NCBI RefSeq assembly: GCF_900104245.1
Contig: NZ_FMXN01000002.1
Span: 124,001-188,000, forward strand
From: Pseudidiomarina indica
GTDB taxonomy: Bacteria > Pseudomonadota > Gammaproteobacteria > Enterobacterales > Alteromonadaceae
Direction: 5' to 3'
Length of the DNA stretch: 64,000 nt
Shown: piece after piece, positions 18,150 through 28,824 of the stretch
Numbering within the stretch: position 1 is the first letter of the stretch
Layout: each line of letters starts with the position of its first letter
Notes under the pieces: generated by a model
The model's database searches: none
What the model saw: only the letters and a program-made list of their open reading frames with translations
Told to the model about the DNA's origin: nothing
Position numbers and translations under genes: made by a program

Positions 18150-19765
18150 AATGTGATCAGCATCCCTAGCTTACTCGTAAATTCTACAACAATTCGTTGA
18201 TTTTCAATCTGCTTTCCAAAGCCACAATTCCAGTATGCTGGCTCATTAATCACATTCATGTTATCCCCTTTAAACTCAACTTTAATAACATGACTTTCAT
18301 CCGAGATGTATACAATGCCACCTTCGACTCTAATCCCCCAATCAGGATGAAGGTAAAAATAAGCGCGGGCACTATCTACAGAGTATAAGTTATCCAATAT
18401 AATTAACTGCTCATCTTCTTCTGAAAGCATAACGTGCCGACGATGCCTACATTTTTTAGAGCCATCATAAAACCCTTCAACTTCACATGTTACAGTTCTT
18501 GCTAATGCGCTCGAATTCACTTTAGAGCGGCGGGCGACTCTAAAACCAGACCACATTTCTGAACTACTAATCTCTTTGGCTGCAACAATGGCTGTAACCG
18601 TGTTATGCGCAGCTGATGAACGTTGAAACGAGCGTTCAGCACTAATTCCGTACTCGCTAATTCCAGAGTTCACAAACACACGCTTACCAAAAGCAGACAA
18701 TTCAAAAGAAGAAACTGCTGCATGAGCGTGACCTGGTTGATATGTTGGAGCAATTTCTCCAATATCCATAATCATGTGCAGCTTTTTGGATTTTAATACG
18801 GCGAACCCACTTTCATTAAGTGGCATAGACTGAGAAGAAATATTTAGCTCAGTTGCATATTTCTTAATTGAATAAAAGGTAGGCGCTATACCAAATGTGC
18901 TATCGTTAAAGAAAGGGATATCTCCATCGGGATGTAGCATTTTCTCTAGCCAGCCTACCCCTCGTTGAGCCACTTCAACTAAGTGAGTAACTATTTTTTT
19001 ATTACTATCGCTATCTCGCAATAGGCAAATTAGATCTAATACGTCCCAAATTAGAATGCAGTGATACATCGGTGAGCGTTCATAATGGGCTCCATCAGGA
19101 AGAAACTGCTCTGAAAGTTCATGGCTTAATAGATCAAGTCCTTTTTTTAACCACCTTTCCGCTTCAGGACCCTTGAAGAAATATCCCGCAAAGATGAGTG
19201 CTTTAATATTAGCAAATAGGTGATTTGCTAATATGTGAAATTCAAGCTGTTTCTCCAAGGCTTTAGTTTGTGTGTGCAAACTACTTAAAACCGCGCTTTC
19301 GCACATTTCCGGAAAACGTTTTAGCCATTTTATCCAGTTCACAATTCGTAATGATAGAGGGTAAGGCTCCCAACCGTTTCCATGCATAACTGGGTTTTCG
19401 GTGATCCAGCGCAGTACCAAGTCTCTGTGATAAGAAGTCCGTTCGTTACTACTAGGAGCGTTTAAGTCATCGAAGTAATGTAGGTTGTATAACCATAGTT
19501 TGGGTAAGTTGTGATTATTCCAAGCTTCTCTAGTTGATACATTCTCTTTTTTGTTCAAAAACTCGAACGTATAAGGTGGAAAAAATGACTGTGCTCCAGT
19601 TAATTCCCCTTCCCAACCTTTTTTAGAATCTCGCAACGCTACGGATTGGCTAGTGGCAACCTTAGGCTTAACTCTGATTCGATAAAATAATTGAAACGCC
19701 ACCTGCCGTAGACGAAGGTGGCGTACTGTCCTAAACAATAAAAGCGATTTGCTAATTAGCTTCAT
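18146..19765 (-). CDS. Heparinase II/III-like polysaccharide lyase
   Basis: The 539-residue protein has an N-terminal helical toroid rich in W and H ('[16 protein letters not shown]', '[18 protein letters not shown]', '[16 protein letters not shown]', '[16 protein letters not shown]'). These are the hallmark alpha/alpha-barrel motifs of the family, including the N-H and Y catalytic candidates. The C-terminal beta-sandwich has '[30 protein letters not shown]'. No export signal is obvious. Such proteins recur inside marine capsule and O-antigen loci, where they may trim or edit polymer, as AlgL does for alginate. It overlaps both neighbours by ATGA junctions. The substrate would have to contain a uronic acid such as ManNAcA from wecB/wecC; that is inference. 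Confidence 0.87.
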   Translation of the reverse strand: MKLISKSLLLFRTVRHLRLRQVAFQLFYRIRVKPKVATSQSVALRDSKKGWEGELTGAQSFFPPYTFEFLNKKENVSTREAWNNHNLPKLWLYNLHYFDDLNAPSSNERTSYHRDLVLRWITENPVMHGNGWEPYPLSLRIVNWIKWLKRFPEMCESAVLSSLHTQTKALEKQLEFHILANHLFANIKALIFAGYFFKGPEAERWLKKGLDLLSHELSEQFLPDGAHYERSPMYHCILIWDVLDLICLLRDSDSNKKIVTHLVEVAQRGVGWLEKMLHPDGDIPFFNDSTFGIAPTFYSIKKYATELNISSQSMPLNESGFAVLKSKKLHMIMDIGEIAPTYQPGHAHAAVSSFELSAFGKRVFVNSGISEYGISAERSFQRSSAAHNTVTAIVAAKEISSSEMWSGFRVARRSKVNSSALARTVTCEVEGFYDGSKKCRHRRHVMLSEEDEQLIILDNLYSVDSARAYFYLHPDWGIRVEGGIVYISDESHVIKVEFKGDNMNVINEPAYWNCGFGKQIENQRIVVEFTSKLGMLITL

Positions 19766-20895
19766 TGTATTTTCAAGAACTGAAGGATTCGCTCACATGC
19801 TTTACCATCGCCATAGGGGTTATGAGCTTGTGACATCGTGGTATACAACGCTGTATCATCAAGAAGCCCTTGAACAGCTTCCCGAATTACTGAGACATTT
19901 GTTCCCAATAAACGTACGGTTCCTGCTTCTACAGCTTCTGGGCGTTCAGTGGTGTCTCGCATCACCAGTACAGGCTTTCCTAACCCTGGTGCTTCTTCTT
20001 GCACCCCACCACTATCGGTGAGTACTAGATATGAGTTCTGCATTAAATGAACAAAGGGCTCATAACCTAACGGCTTAATCAAATGGATGTTATTAAGATC
20101 ACCCAACAAGCGTTTTACTGGCTCTTGTACATTGGGGTTCAAATGCACAGGATAAATAAAATGAACATCGGGGTTGGCTGTCGCTAAATCTTTTAGTGCA
20201 GAACAAATATTTTCAAAACCACTACCAAAGTTTTCCCGACGGTGCCCGGTGACTAAAACGTAGCGATTAGCTAGTACGGAAGTATCTAGTCCTGCTTCTG
20301 TTAAAACCTGATCAATTTGGCTTTTTAGCTCCACCGATGAATCAATTTTATTCACGACCCATTGCAGAGCATCTATAACGGTATTGCCGGTCACGGTAAT
20401 GGTATCTGGGTTAACCTTTTCAGCTAATAAAGCGTCCTGATTCCGCTGGGTTGGAGCAAAGTGTACGGCGGCCAATCGCCCGGTTAGAACACGATTCGCT
20501 TCTTCAGGCCACGGGGAATACATGTCACCAGTGCGGAGCCCTGCTTCAACATGCCCCACAGGAATTTGCTGATAAAATGCAGCTAGGGTTGCAGCAAAAG
20601 TTGTCGCAGTATCCCCGTGCACCAATACCATGTCTGGTTGAAACTCTTGCAATACCTTGCGCAAGCCCAATAACACCCCAGAGGTAATATCATAAAGATC
20701 TTGGCCAGGCTTCATTAGGTTTAGGTCGTAATCTGGCGTGATATCGAATAACTCTAATACTTGGTCAAGCATTTCACGGTGTTGTGCCGTAACACATACT
20801 TTTGCCTCGAAAAACTTATCAGCAGCCAGAGCTTTGACCAAAGGTGCCATTTTAATGGCTTCAGGCCTCGTACCGAATACCGTTAATACTTTCAT
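19762..20895 (-). CDS. wecB: UDP-N-acetylglucosamine 2-epimerase (non-hydrolysing)
   Basis: The 377-residue enzyme converts UDP-GlcNAc to UDP-ManNAc. It reads '[19 protein letters not shown]' at the start, then '[16 protein letters not shown]', '[17 protein letters not shown]', '[10 protein letters not shown]', 'TGHRRENFG' and '[12 protein letters not shown]', all diagnostic for WecB. It overlaps wecC by four bases (ATGA) and the heparinase-like gene by four, so wecC-wecB-lyase-GT form a tightly coupled translation unit. Its product feeds WecC for UDP-ManNAcA. Confidence 0.96.
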   Translation of the reverse strand: MKVLTVFGTRPEAIKMAPLVKALAADKFFEAKVCVTAQHREMLDQVLELFDITPDYDLNLMKPGQDLYDITSGVLLGLRKVLQEFQPDMVLVHGDTATTFAATLAAFYQQIPVGHVEAGLRTGDMYSPWPEEANRVLTGRLAAVHFAPTQRNQDALLAEKVNPDTITVTGNTVIDALQWVVNKIDSSVELKSQIDQVLTEAGLDTSVLANRYVLVTGHRRENFGSGFENICSALKDLATANPDVHFIYPVHLNPNVQEPVKRLLGDLNNIHLIKPLGYEPFVHLMQNSYLVLTDSGGVQEEAPGLGKPVLVMRDTTERPEAVEAGTVRLLGTNVSVIREAVQGLLDDTALYTTMSQAHNPYGDGKACERILQFLKIQ

Positions 20896-22103
20896 TGAGT
20901 TACTCCACAGAAGTCTAAAACTTGCGTTCCTTGTGGTATATCAAGTTGTTTAAATTCATTGTGCGCGACTAAAAACGCGATGATGTCAGCATTGTTCGCT
21001 GCTTCAGTTACATCCGTTAACTTATACACTGAATGTTCCTCAACGTTGGGTTCAACAATGTAATAAGTTTCATCGTTCGCTTCTTGCAACACTCGTTGTG
21101 TGATGTAAATAGCAGGTGATTGGCGAAGGTCATCGATATTTGGTTTAAATGCAAGCCCCATCAAGGCCACCTTAGGCGCCTTGCCTTCTTTCAAGGTAAA
21201 CTGGGTAATCGCATCACGAATTTGGGCGGCACACCAAAAGGCCTTATAGTTATTAATTTCGCGCGCTTTACCAATAATTTGAGATTCCATCGGGAACTCA
21301 GCAGTAATAAAGTAAGGATCAACCGCAATACAGTGCCCACCTACCCCGCTACCCGGTTGAAGGATATTGACACGCGGATGTTTGTTCGCCAGCTTGATCA
21401 GTTCCCAAACATTAATGTCCGCTTTTTGACAAATAATTGAAAGCTCGTTAGCAAAAGCGATTTGCACATCACGGGATGAGTTTTCAACCAACTTACACAT
21501 CTCGGCGGTGCGCGCATTCGTGCGATGCAGCTCCCCTTTAACAAACTGACCATAGAACGCACAGGCTTTATCCGTTGATGCTTCATCAACTCCGCCGATA
21601 ACGCGATCATTATGAACCAGCTCATGCATTACGTTACCTGGGAGCACTCGTTCAGGGCAATACGCAATAAACAGTTTGTTCTTCAACTCTGGACGCTGCG
21701 AGTAAATGTAATCTTGCATGCGTTGGGTGGTACCCACCGGCGATGTGGATTCAATAATGTATAGATCGCCTTCTTTCAAAAACGGAATAATGCTATCCGT
21801 TGCTGACTGAATGTACGAAATATCAGGCTCATGGCTCCCCCCTTTAAACGGTGTAGGAACCACCACCAAATAAACATCTGCTGCAACTGGCTTAGTACTG
21901 GCCTTTAGAAACCCTTCTGCGACTGCTTTCGCAACCGCCTGATCAAGCTCAGGCTCAACAATATGAATTTTTCCTGCGTTAATGGTATCGACCACGTGTT
22001 GTGAGATATCAACACCATTGACAGGGATCTTATGTGAGGCGATTAAAGCGGAAGTTGGAAGGCCGATATAGCCCAGACCTAAGGTAACAATGCTCGGTTG
22101 CAT
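20892..22103 (-). CDS. wecC: UDP-N-acetyl-D-mannosamine dehydrogenase
   Basis: The 403-residue NAD-dependent enzyme oxidises UDP-ManNAc twice to UDP-ManNAcA. Visible motifs are the NAD loop '[15 protein letters not shown]' at the N-terminus, 'STSPVGTT', 'CPERVLPGN', '[17 protein letters not shown]', and the active-site segment '[16 protein letters not shown]' with catalytic cysteine near residue 260. '[16 protein letters not shown]' begins the C-terminal domain. It starts with a one-base overlap (TAATG) with the preceding oxidoreductase gene. With wecB it shows that the polymer contains an acidic amino sugar, making an anionic capsule likely. Confidence 0.95.
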   Translation of the reverse strand: MQPSIVTLGLGYIGLPTSALIASHKIPVNGVDISQHVVDTINAGKIHIVEPELDQAVAKAVAEGFLKASTKPVAADVYLVVVPTPFKGGSHEPDISYIQSATDSIIPFLKEGDLYIIESTSPVGTTQRMQDYIYSQRPELKNKLFIAYCPERVLPGNVMHELVHNDRVIGGVDEASTDKACAFYGQFVKGELHRTNARTAEMCKLVENSSRDVQIAFANELSIICQKADINVWELIKLANKHPRVNILQPGSGVGGHCIAVDPYFITAEFPMESQIIGKAREINNYKAFWCAAQIRDAITQFTLKEGKAPKVALMGLAFKPNIDDLRQSPAIYITQRVLQEANDETYYIVEPNVEEHSVYKLTDVTEAANNADIIAFLVAHNEFKQLDIPQGTQVLDFCGVTQ

Positions 22104-24232
22104 TAGAGTTGTCCTTTTAAACTTTGTGCTACTTTTACTGACACTCGTGAGACCTCAAAGATCTCATCGGCTAGAATGGGGGTTGGTTTACCTTGTTGAA
22201 TTGCTTGAATGAAAGCCGCTGCGCATGCATTTTGCCCTTTGTCTTGGCTTAAAAGTTTTTTTCCTTTAAAGCCAGGCCATCCGTAACTGCGCAGCGCTTT
22301 AAAGTTATCAAGTTGAAGAACCGCATCGTTGGAGAAAACCTCAATGCGCTCTTTCGGGAATGATTTCCCACCATTTGCCAGATACATAATTGTACCAAAC
22401 GATCCATCGGCAAACGTAAGAGTGATACTTGCTTTATCTTCGCTCACCTCTACACCAGGAACATCACCCATTTTGGTCGCATTAAAGTCAGTAATCTCAC
22501 TACCCGCCAAAAATCGCATTAAATCGATATAGTGACAAGCTTCACCCAAAATACGTCCGCCACCAACATTTGGGTCTTGTGTCCAATGTTCAGCTGGAAT
22601 TGCTCCAGCATTCATCGTCATAATAAAGCTTTTAGGTTGCTGGGTAGAAGACAGCAGCTTTTTCATTAGCTGAACCAAGGGGGCAAACCGACGGTTAAAA
22701 CCAATCATGAGATGTTGCTTGCCAGCGGTCTGCTCATAAGCTGCTTCTAGTTCATCCAATTCTTCCAACGTTAAAGCTAAAGGTTTTTCAACAAAAACAT
22801 GCTTACCTGCGTTCAATGCTAACAACGCCTGCTTCGCATGCAGGTTATGTTGCGTTGCAATCACTACAGTATTGCTTTCACTATCATTATAGATTTCTGT
22901 TTCGTCAGTAACGGTATACGTAAATCCAAGCTTTTTACCATGATGAACCCCGGACACCCCGCCGCTACTTGCTAATGTATGCAGTTTAGCTCCGCCAGCT
23001 TTGAATCCTGGAATAAGTACTCGTGATGCATAGTTGCCCGCGCCTAGAAAAGCACAAACAACATCACTTGGTAAATATTCCTCTTTAGCATTAAGTGTAA
23101 TTTTTCGTCTTAAATCAACTTTGCTTTCATTAGAATTTGGGTAGGATAATAGAATTCCAAGTGCAGATGGGTTAGACAGAGTTTGATAGGCTTCTATAGC
23201 CTCTTCGAGCATATATCGATGGGTGATTAAAGGTTTTACGTTCAAAGCTCCGGTAGACATCATATCTAGCACAGCTTCAAAGTTACGCTGCTCAGTCCAA
23301 CGTACAAATCCCACAGGGTAATCGTGCCCCTTATTTTCATACTCAGGATCATAGCGCCCCGGTCCATATGAACAGGATACCTGGAAGCTCAGTTCTTTTT
23401 CATAGAAATCAGCACGCGATAATTCAAGCCCAACGACTCCCACTAATACAATACGCCCTCGTTTACGGCACATTTGTGCGGCTTGATGTACTGGTTCATT
23501 ACTTTTTGTAGCAGCTGTAATGATTACAGCATCAACTCCTCTTCCTCGAGAAAAAGATGCTGCGATCTCGATGGGATTTTCCCCTTTAGAAAGATCAACT
23601 GTTTCAGCTCCGAAATTACATGCTAATTCACATCGACGAGAATCGAAATCTATTCCCAATACTCGACAACCATGCGCCCGTAAAAGCTGAACCGTCAAGA
23701 GCCCGATCAGCCCCAACCCAGTAACAACAACACATTCGCCTAACGTAGGTTGAGCCAAGCGAACACCCTGCAACCCTATTGACGCCAATACCGTAAAAGC
23801 AGCTGATTCGTCGTCAACATTATCGGGGATTTTTGCACAAAGATTTTGTGGTACACGTACTACCTCAGCATGATGACCATTAGAAACCACTCGGTCTCCT
23901 ATCTCATATCCGGGTACCCTGCTGTCTAATACAATCCCGGCATTACAATATCCAAGAGGAAGGGGCTGATCTAATTTGGACCGAACAGCTTCAAGTGTCG
24001 GCATAATCCCATCAGTGCGAACTTTGTTAAGAACCATTTTAACTTTATCGGGCTGTTGCCTCGCTTTTTCAATAAAGTTAGCTTTGCCAAAATCCACGAG
24101 CATACGTTCAGTACCGGCGCTAACTAAAGTTTGACTACTGGCTATTAGCAGATGCCCTACTTTATTATGAGGACATGGAACATCAGCAAGAATGGTTTCA
24201 CCATTACCTAAGTTTTGAAGAATCTGTTTCAT
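22103..24232 (-). CDS. Two-domain oxidoreductase: zinc-ADH-like plus Gfo/Idh/MocA domain
   Basis: The 709-residue protein is a natural fusion. Residues about 1-360 resemble medium-chain alcohol/sorbitol dehydrogenases ('GYCNAGIVLDSRVPGYEIGDRVV', NAD loop 'VTGLGLIGLLTVQLLRAHG'). Residues about 385-709 are a Gfo/Idh/MocA domain ('CAFLGAGNYASRVLIPGFKAGGA', 'HVFVEKPLALTLEELDEL', 'GFNRRFAPLV'). The same bi-domain protein recurs beside heparinase-like genes and CapK homologues in capsule loci of marine bacteria, from general knowledge. It probably oxidises and reduces a sugar intermediate in two steps, but the substrate is unknown. Its spacing to wecC is nil, so it belongs to the operon. Confidence 0.88.
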   Translation of the reverse strand: MKQILQNLGNGETILADVPCPHNKVGHLLIASSQTLVSAGTERMLVDFGKANFIEKARQQPDKVKMVLNKVRTDGIMPTLEAVRSKLDQPLPLGYCNAGIVLDSRVPGYEIGDRVVSNGHHAEVVRVPQNLCAKIPDNVDDESAAFTVLASIGLQGVRLAQPTLGECVVVTGLGLIGLLTVQLLRAHGCRVLGIDFDSRRCELACNFGAETVDLSKGENPIEIAASFSRGRGVDAVIITAATKSNEPVHQAAQMCRKRGRIVLVGVVGLELSRADFYEKELSFQVSCSYGPGRYDPEYENKGHDYPVGFVRWTEQRNFEAVLDMMSTGALNVKPLITHRYMLEEAIEAYQTLSNPSALGILLSYPNSNESKVDLRRKITLNAKEEYLPSDVVCAFLGAGNYASRVLIPGFKAGGAKLHTLASSGGVSGVHHGKKLGFTYTVTDETEIYNDSESNTVVIATQHNLHAKQALLALNAGKHVFVEKPLALTLEELDELEAAYEQTAGKQHLMIGFNRRFAPLVQLMKKLLSSTQQPKSFIMTMNAGAIPAEHWTQDPNVGGGRILGEACHYIDLMRFLAGSEITDFNATKMGDVPGVEVSEDKASITLTFADGSFGTIMYLANGGKSFPKERIEVFSNDAVLQLDNFKALRSYGWPGFKGKKLLSQDKGQNACAAAFIQAIQQGKPTPILADEIFEVSRVSVKVAQSLKGQL

Positions 24233-24272
24233 TTAAATCTCATATAATATGACGTCGACAAAAAAAGCCTGA

Positions 24273-25604
24273 TTACACGTTCTTGACCAATAAAGGGACC
24301 TTACCTACTTTGGTACGAATCGGTTCGGCAATAACTCTAAATTCAAAATCCAGCTGTACATTAGATGTATCAAAGTACTCAGATGCATCCTCCGGAGTTA
24401 ATTCGTCTCTTGGCGTAACAAGAACAACCACTGCTCCTATACGAGGCTGATATATTTGTATATGTCGAGCTATATCAAATAAGCGATGGTGACGGCCAAA
24501 AACCAGTCCTGTAAGAAATATTTTATTCCCTAATTTATCAAGTACGTACTCACCTTCACGACCATCACTTATTGTAAAACTCTCAAGTAAACCGTGATTT
24601 AAGTTCCCTTCTATCCGATCACCCGTATCATATCTTATCAATGGTGAGGCTCTATTGTAGTAGCTCGTACATATCAAACGACCATCGTCTATCATCTCTG
24701 CAAAGCCATAAGTCACAAACGGAGAATAAATACCAGGAGCACTTTCCTCGTACGCTAATATCGAGCGTTCGGTATGCCCATACCAAGAAATACTTTTACA
24801 GTCTAATATTTTTTCTGTTGTTGAACGTAAATGTGGCGAAGGTAACTCTGATCCAAGAAACATACCTTTTATATGATTACGCATGATTGGTAAGAGCGGA
24901 TGATTGTTGTTATCTAGCCATATCATAAAATCAAAAATAGAACTAGGATAGCCATGTAAGTATTTAGGTGAATATTTATCGAATATTTGAAGAAGTTTAT
25001 CTGCTACGCTTTGCCAACCACTGTATATGTCCACATTGAACTGGTGCCTCGCAGAGTCATACTGGACAACATTTTCTACATCAGCTCTACCGCCAAAAAC
25101 CACCTTTAAATCTGACTGCTTAAATCCAAGCTTTTTCCAGATATAGTGCATATGCGCCCACTCATGCCCAACACTATTGGGCTCGATGTAAAGCTCTAAC
25201 GGATGCCCACTGCTACCCCCGGTATTTTCTAACAAACGACCTTTTATTCCAAATGATCGGAATTCCAGCGGAACACTTTGTAAATCTGCTTTTGTTATAA
25301 TCGGCAAGCTATCCAGTTCATCAAAAGTTTTAAGACTCTCAGGGTTAATACCGTTATTTTGATAAAGCTCTTTGTAGAATGGAATATTATTAAAGGCATA
25401 AACTGCTATAGCTTTAACACGATTAAAAACAAACTCTTTCTTCTGCTCCACTGTAAAATGCTCAGATTCTAGTATCGAACGCTTTCGCGTACGATAAATC
25501 CTGCCAATCCCTGGCCTATAATCATAAGGGATCATTGAGACTGACCTACCAACGAAAGAGGGTAATCGAGTAAAATATTTTTTTGAAAATCGGATGAATC
25601 CCAT
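24273..25604 (-). CDS. CapK/PaaK-like adenylate-forming protein
   Basis: The 443-residue protein resembles phenylacetate-CoA ligase relatives of the CapK group found in capsule loci. It has 'VKAIAVYAFNNIPFYKELYQNNGINPESLKTFDELDSLPIITKADLQ' near residue 70, the nucleotide-binding 'LLENTGGSSGHPLELY' near residue 130, and 'LIRYDTGDRIEG' in the second half, matching the 'YxTGD' motif. True PaaK enzymes make CoA thioesters; the role of CapK homologues is unproven but may be acyl or amino-acid decoration of the polysaccharide. It lies 40 bases upstream of the bi-domain oxidoreductase gene. Base composition is AT-richer than in the core genes. Confidence 0.83.
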   Translation of the reverse strand: MGFIRFSKKYFTRLPSFVGRSVSMIPYDYRPGIGRIYRTRKRSILESEHFTVEQKKEFVFNRVKAIAVYAFNNIPFYKELYQNNGINPESLKTFDELDSLPIITKADLQSVPLEFRSFGIKGRLLENTGGSSGHPLELYIEPNSVGHEWAHMHYIWKKLGFKQSDLKVVFGGRADVENVVQYDSARHQFNVDIYSGWQSVADKLLQIFDKYSPKYLHGYPSSIFDFMIWLDNNNHPLLPIMRNHIKGMFLGSELPSPHLRSTTEKILDCKSISWYGHTERSILAYEESAPGIYSPFVTYGFAEMIDDGRLICTSYYNRASPLIRYDTGDRIEGNLNHGLLESFTISDGREGEYVLDKLGNKIFLTGLVFGRHHRLFDIARHIQIYQPRIGAVVVLVTPRDELTPEDASEYFDTSNVQLDFEFRVIAEPIRTKVGKVPLLVKNV

Positions 25605-25740
25605 ACTTTAACCAATTAATTTAAAGATTATTAAGCGAGACGGATTTATGAAATATCAAGCCACCAAATGATAAGAGCTATTTAGTATAGCTGCCAAATT
25701 AATAGCCATGATATATCGACCGCGACATTAAATATCATAA

Positions 25741-26865
25741 CTATAGATTATGGAGCTCGGCGACCCTATTAAAAAGAAGTGCTATTTTTTCATATCGCTC
25801 TTCCTGATTCCCATAACCAGAAAGAATTATAGACTTTATTCTATTCTTATAACTTTCCACCTCATCATTTTCAGAGGAGACAATTGCATTCATAAGAGAG
25901 ATCTCGGATAAGGAGTCATAATATATCGCATAATCTTGACAAATATCTTTTGCAAAGCTTTCTTTTGGAATAAATATTGGCAAGCCTAGCGCGATAGCCT
26001 CAATATAAACAGTAGAAAATGTTTCAAGGAGACTTGGCAGCACGATAGCATCTGCTTTTTTATATATATCTATGGCTTTAGAGTAGTTATATGGACCTAT
26101 ATTTAAAATCATATTGTCAGAGTTATCGTATCTCTGAGTTAATTCACTAAAGGACTGGTTATCAATTGTAAGTAAAAATTTTACGTTTAATTCACCTCGC
26201 TCTTTCAAAAGCCTAGCAGTCCTAAATAATATTTCTATATTCTTGTGTGAATAATATGCAGATGCACATAAAATAACTTTTGGTCTATCAACCCCAGACC
26301 AAGGCGTATACGACGTTATATTATCAACAAAGTCTGCACCAATCGCATTTGGGATTACAGCTGTTTTATTAATTGGGCATAGAAACCTTTTACAAAACCC
26401 TTTCCTCGAAGTTGGAGTTTGAAAAACATAAAAGTCACCTGACAGTCTTGCTATCCATCCCTTAAACATTGCCGAGCAAATGCTTTTAATTCCTTTTAAT
26501 ATACTTCTATCCCAAAAATAGTTTATTTTTTTTGCGTGGGTAATATAAGGGTTACTTGTTCCCAACATGTGAAATGATTTAAAGCAGAGTAAATTGGGGC
26601 CAGCCATAGTATAAACCAATTGAGGTTTAAACTCTCTCTCTAACCACCGAACTTTGCGCTGTGTATCTAAAACCCTCTTTCGATCATCAAATACGATAAT
26701 GCTTTTATGATTAACCCCCCAGGACTCTAATACTGAATTAACCGGACGCGATACCAAAAATAGATATTCATGCCTTTTATCTTTTAAAGCATAATATATA
26801 AAGTTGGCTGAGTTTTGAACACCGCCTCCTGCAACATTGCTTATACAATTAAAAATTATTTTCAT
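25741..26865 (-). CDS. Glycosyltransferase, GT4-like
   Basis: The 374-residue GT-B type protein has a Rossmann start ('MKIIFNCISNVAGGGVQNSANFIYYAL'), a middle 'VILCASAYYSHKNIEILFRTARLLKERGE' and a donor-binding segment 'ADAIVLPSLLETFSTVYIEAIALGLPIFIP', the E-x7-E motif of GT4 enzymes. It probably adds a sugar to the lipid-linked repeat. The gene is AT-rich, with 136 bases to the downstream CapK-like gene and 124 to the upstream acetyltransferase gene. Sugar specificity is not predictable. Confidence 0.87.
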   Translation of the reverse strand: MKIIFNCISNVAGGGVQNSANFIYYALKDKRHEYLFLVSRPVNSVLESWGVNHKSIIVFDDRKRVLDTQRKVRWLEREFKPQLVYTMAGPNLLCFKSFHMLGTSNPYITHAKKINYFWDRSILKGIKSICSAMFKGWIARLSGDFYVFQTPTSRKGFCKRFLCPINKTAVIPNAIGADFVDNITSYTPWSGVDRPKVILCASAYYSHKNIEILFRTARLLKERGELNVKFLLTIDNQSFSELTQRYDNSDNMILNIGPYNYSKAIDIYKKADAIVLPSLLETFSTVYIEAIALGLPIFIPKESFAKDICQDYAIYYDSLSEISLMNAIVSSENDEVESYKNRIKSIILSGYGNQEERYEKIALLFNRVAELHNL

Positions 26866-26989
26866 ATGGTTAATACCAGAGTGCTATTAAAATTTGTTAC
26901 GCTCGAAGTCCAGGAGATGAGCTAAACTTCAAAAGAAAACAAAAAAATTTAAATACCTTTTGTTCATTTCAATTATTATCAAGTAAAAA

Positions 26990-27472
26990 TTAACTATCGT
27001 TTTTTCTAGGGTGGAATTTTGCAGGTACGCCAACAGCTATACTATTTTTGGGTACATCTCGTGTTACAACAGCATTTGCACCTATAATACAATTTTTACC
27101 TATTTCAATGCTGCCCAAGATAACAGCTCCAGAATATATAATGGTATTTTCACCAATAATTGGGTACGCATTAATACTTGCGCTTGAACGGCCAAGTGTA
27201 ACATTCTGATAGATCGTCACATTCCTACCAAGCTCAACACCACTACCTATAATTATAGAAGTAGGATGTACTAAATTTAATGAAGCATCGAACTTTGATT
27301 CATAAGGCAAAAAAACACCATATTTTCTTTGCAAGCGCCTAGATAAAATAGTTCCCAGTATTTTCAACTTCCGCTCTTTCATAAGCACCATAAGCTTAAT
27401 ATAAAAGTAGACTCTTCGATCTGCCGTTGAAAAAATGAAATTGTATATAGACCTCAAAATATTAAATCCCAC
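26990..27472 (-). CDS. Hexapeptide-repeat (LbH) O-acetyltransferase, CysE-like
   Basis: The product of about 160 residues has left-handed beta-helix hexapeptides: 'IIIGSGVELGRNVTIYQNVTLGR', 'IIGENTIIYSGAVILGSIEIGKNCIIGANAVVTRDVPKNSIAVGVPAK'. The ending is typical of serine acetyltransferase-related capsule acetylases. The start is placed at GTG 27472 because GAGGGTGA precedes it; an ATG at 27496 overlapping the flippase gene end is the alternative. It probably O- or N-acetylates a sugar in the capsule repeat. The flippase gene is directly upstream. Confidence 0.85.
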   Translation of the reverse strand: MGFNILRSIYNFIFSTADRRVYFYIKLMVLMKERKLKILGTILSRRLQRKYGVFLPYESKFDASLNLVHPTSIIIGSGVELGRNVTIYQNVTLGRSSASINAYPIIGENTIIYSGAVILGSIEIGKNCIIGANAVVTRDVPKNSIAVGVPAKFHPRKNDS

Positions 27473-27476
27473 CAGT

Positions 27477-28775
27477 TCACCCTCTTGAGCGAGCATTTTT
27501 TATCATTAAGACAACAAGAACAGATGCAAAACAGTAGAAAACTGAAAGATATATACTTATAACACCTACAAATTTTTCATCTGTTAGTTGAATATAGCCA
27601 GCAAGCTTAAAAATCATTATTAGACCAATGAGTCTCACTATGTTAAGAATAAGATATACATACTGCTTTCCTAGAACATTAATAGCCTCCATAAGAGGGC
27701 TCGATGTAAACTGAAACAGCACAAATGGAGCAAGTATAGAGGCAAACTTCCCTGCCATTGCCCACTCCGCACCAAATAAAAAACCAAACAAACTTTCGGA
27801 TATAAAGTAAACTATAGCTGCACTAGGAATTCCCACATAGAAAAGCTTCTTTTGCACAGAAAGTGTAATTGCATAGATTATGTCTATGTTATTTTTACCT
27901 AAGGAAGCTATTTCAGCATAATAGGCTTTAGACATCGCGGAGCCCATTATACTTATTGGTAAAGACAGTGCTAACATTGCTAAACTAAACTGCCCAGTAG
28001 ATTCCGTTCCAAATAGAATAACCATCATCATAACTGGAGCTTGAATTGAAAATACCATTAACACATGGGATGGCAGCCTAAACCATACAAATCCTTGGTA
28101 GTATTTCGCGATAAGTAACTTTTTTTTCCAAGATAATTTTTTAGCTGAAATATTAAGATTGTTTTGACTAGTTTTTGTTAAACTAAGAACCCCTGCTACT
28201 TGGCTTGCAAAGTGACCAATAAGCATCCCCAAGGGTTTAATTGAAAATAACCCCAGAATTATTTGAGATGAGTTTAACACTAATGATTGAACAAACTGAG
28301 CCCGAGCTAATTTCTTATAAAATTTATATCGAGTAGCCCATAATGTAGATAGTTCATATAGCGCAACACCGGATGCTCCTAAAACAATCAACCAACGCCA
28401 ATCAACTAACTGCTCCATATTCAACCAAACTAAGATAGGCTCCCCAAATAAATACAAAACTATCGAAAAAATTATTGAGGCCAGAAAAATCAACTTAAGA
28501 CATAACGCACGCAAGCCTAACGCCAATAAACCATTATTAGGAAGTGGCAAAGCTAAAACATAACGCAATGTCATGAATGGTGCTAGAACAGTAACAATTG
28601 ATGTATAAAGAGCTAAAACACCATAATCTTCCGGAGAGTATATACGTGTAAGTATCGGAATACTCATCAGGCCAATTATTCGTGCAATGCCTGCACCAAC
28701 TAGCAGGATAAGCATTCCTTTCAAAACACCAATAGACTTATCAGCTAAGATTCTTTGCTTTATCTTGGAAAACAT
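27477..28775 (-). CDS. wzx: Polysaccharide flippase, Wzx/MATE-like
   Basis: The 432-residue protein is almost entirely hydrophobic, with about twelve helices. It begins near the membrane with 'GVLKGMLILLVGAGIARIIGLMSIPILTRIYSPEDYGVLALYTSI', the classic Wzx N-terminus (IPILTRxxSPExYG). It moves the lipid-linked repeat unit across the inner membrane. The start is placed at ATG 28775 (GGAAGAG upstream) because the longer reading translates a T-rich tract. A hairpin plus that T-tract lies immediately upstream and could act as an intra-operon attenuator. Confidence 0.9.
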   Translation of the reverse strand: MFSKIKQRILADKSIGVLKGMLILLVGAGIARIIGLMSIPILTRIYSPEDYGVLALYTSIVTVLAPFMTLRYVLALPLPNNGLLALGLRALCLKLIFLASIIFSIVLYLFGEPILVWLNMEQLVDWRWLIVLGASGVALYELSTLWATRYKFYKKLARAQFVQSLVLNSSQIILGLFSIKPLGMLIGHFASQVAGVLSLTKTSQNNLNISAKKLSWKKKLLIAKYYQGFVWFRLPSHVLMVFSIQAPVMMMVILFGTESTGQFSLAMLALSLPISIMGSAMSKAYYAEIASLGKNNIDIIYAITLSVQKKLFYVGIPSAAIVYFISESLFGFLFGAEWAMAGKFASILAPFVLFQFTSSPLMEAINVLGKQYVYLILNIVRLIGLIMIFKLAGYIQLTDEKFVGVISIYLSVFYCFASVLVVLMIKNARSRG

Positions 28776-28790
28776 CACTCTTCCAGAGTC

Positions 28791-28824
28791 AAAAAAATAA
28801 AAAAACACCTCTATTCATAAGAGG
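28791..28824 (-). terminator. Weak intrinsic terminator or attenuator upstream of wzx
   Basis: On the minus strand a 5-bp stem (CCTCT paired with AGAGG, seven-base loop) is followed by TG, seven Ts, an A and seven more Ts. The stem is short, so termination would be partial. It lies inside the presumed polysaccharide transcription unit, between wzy and wzx. Confidence 0.4.
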
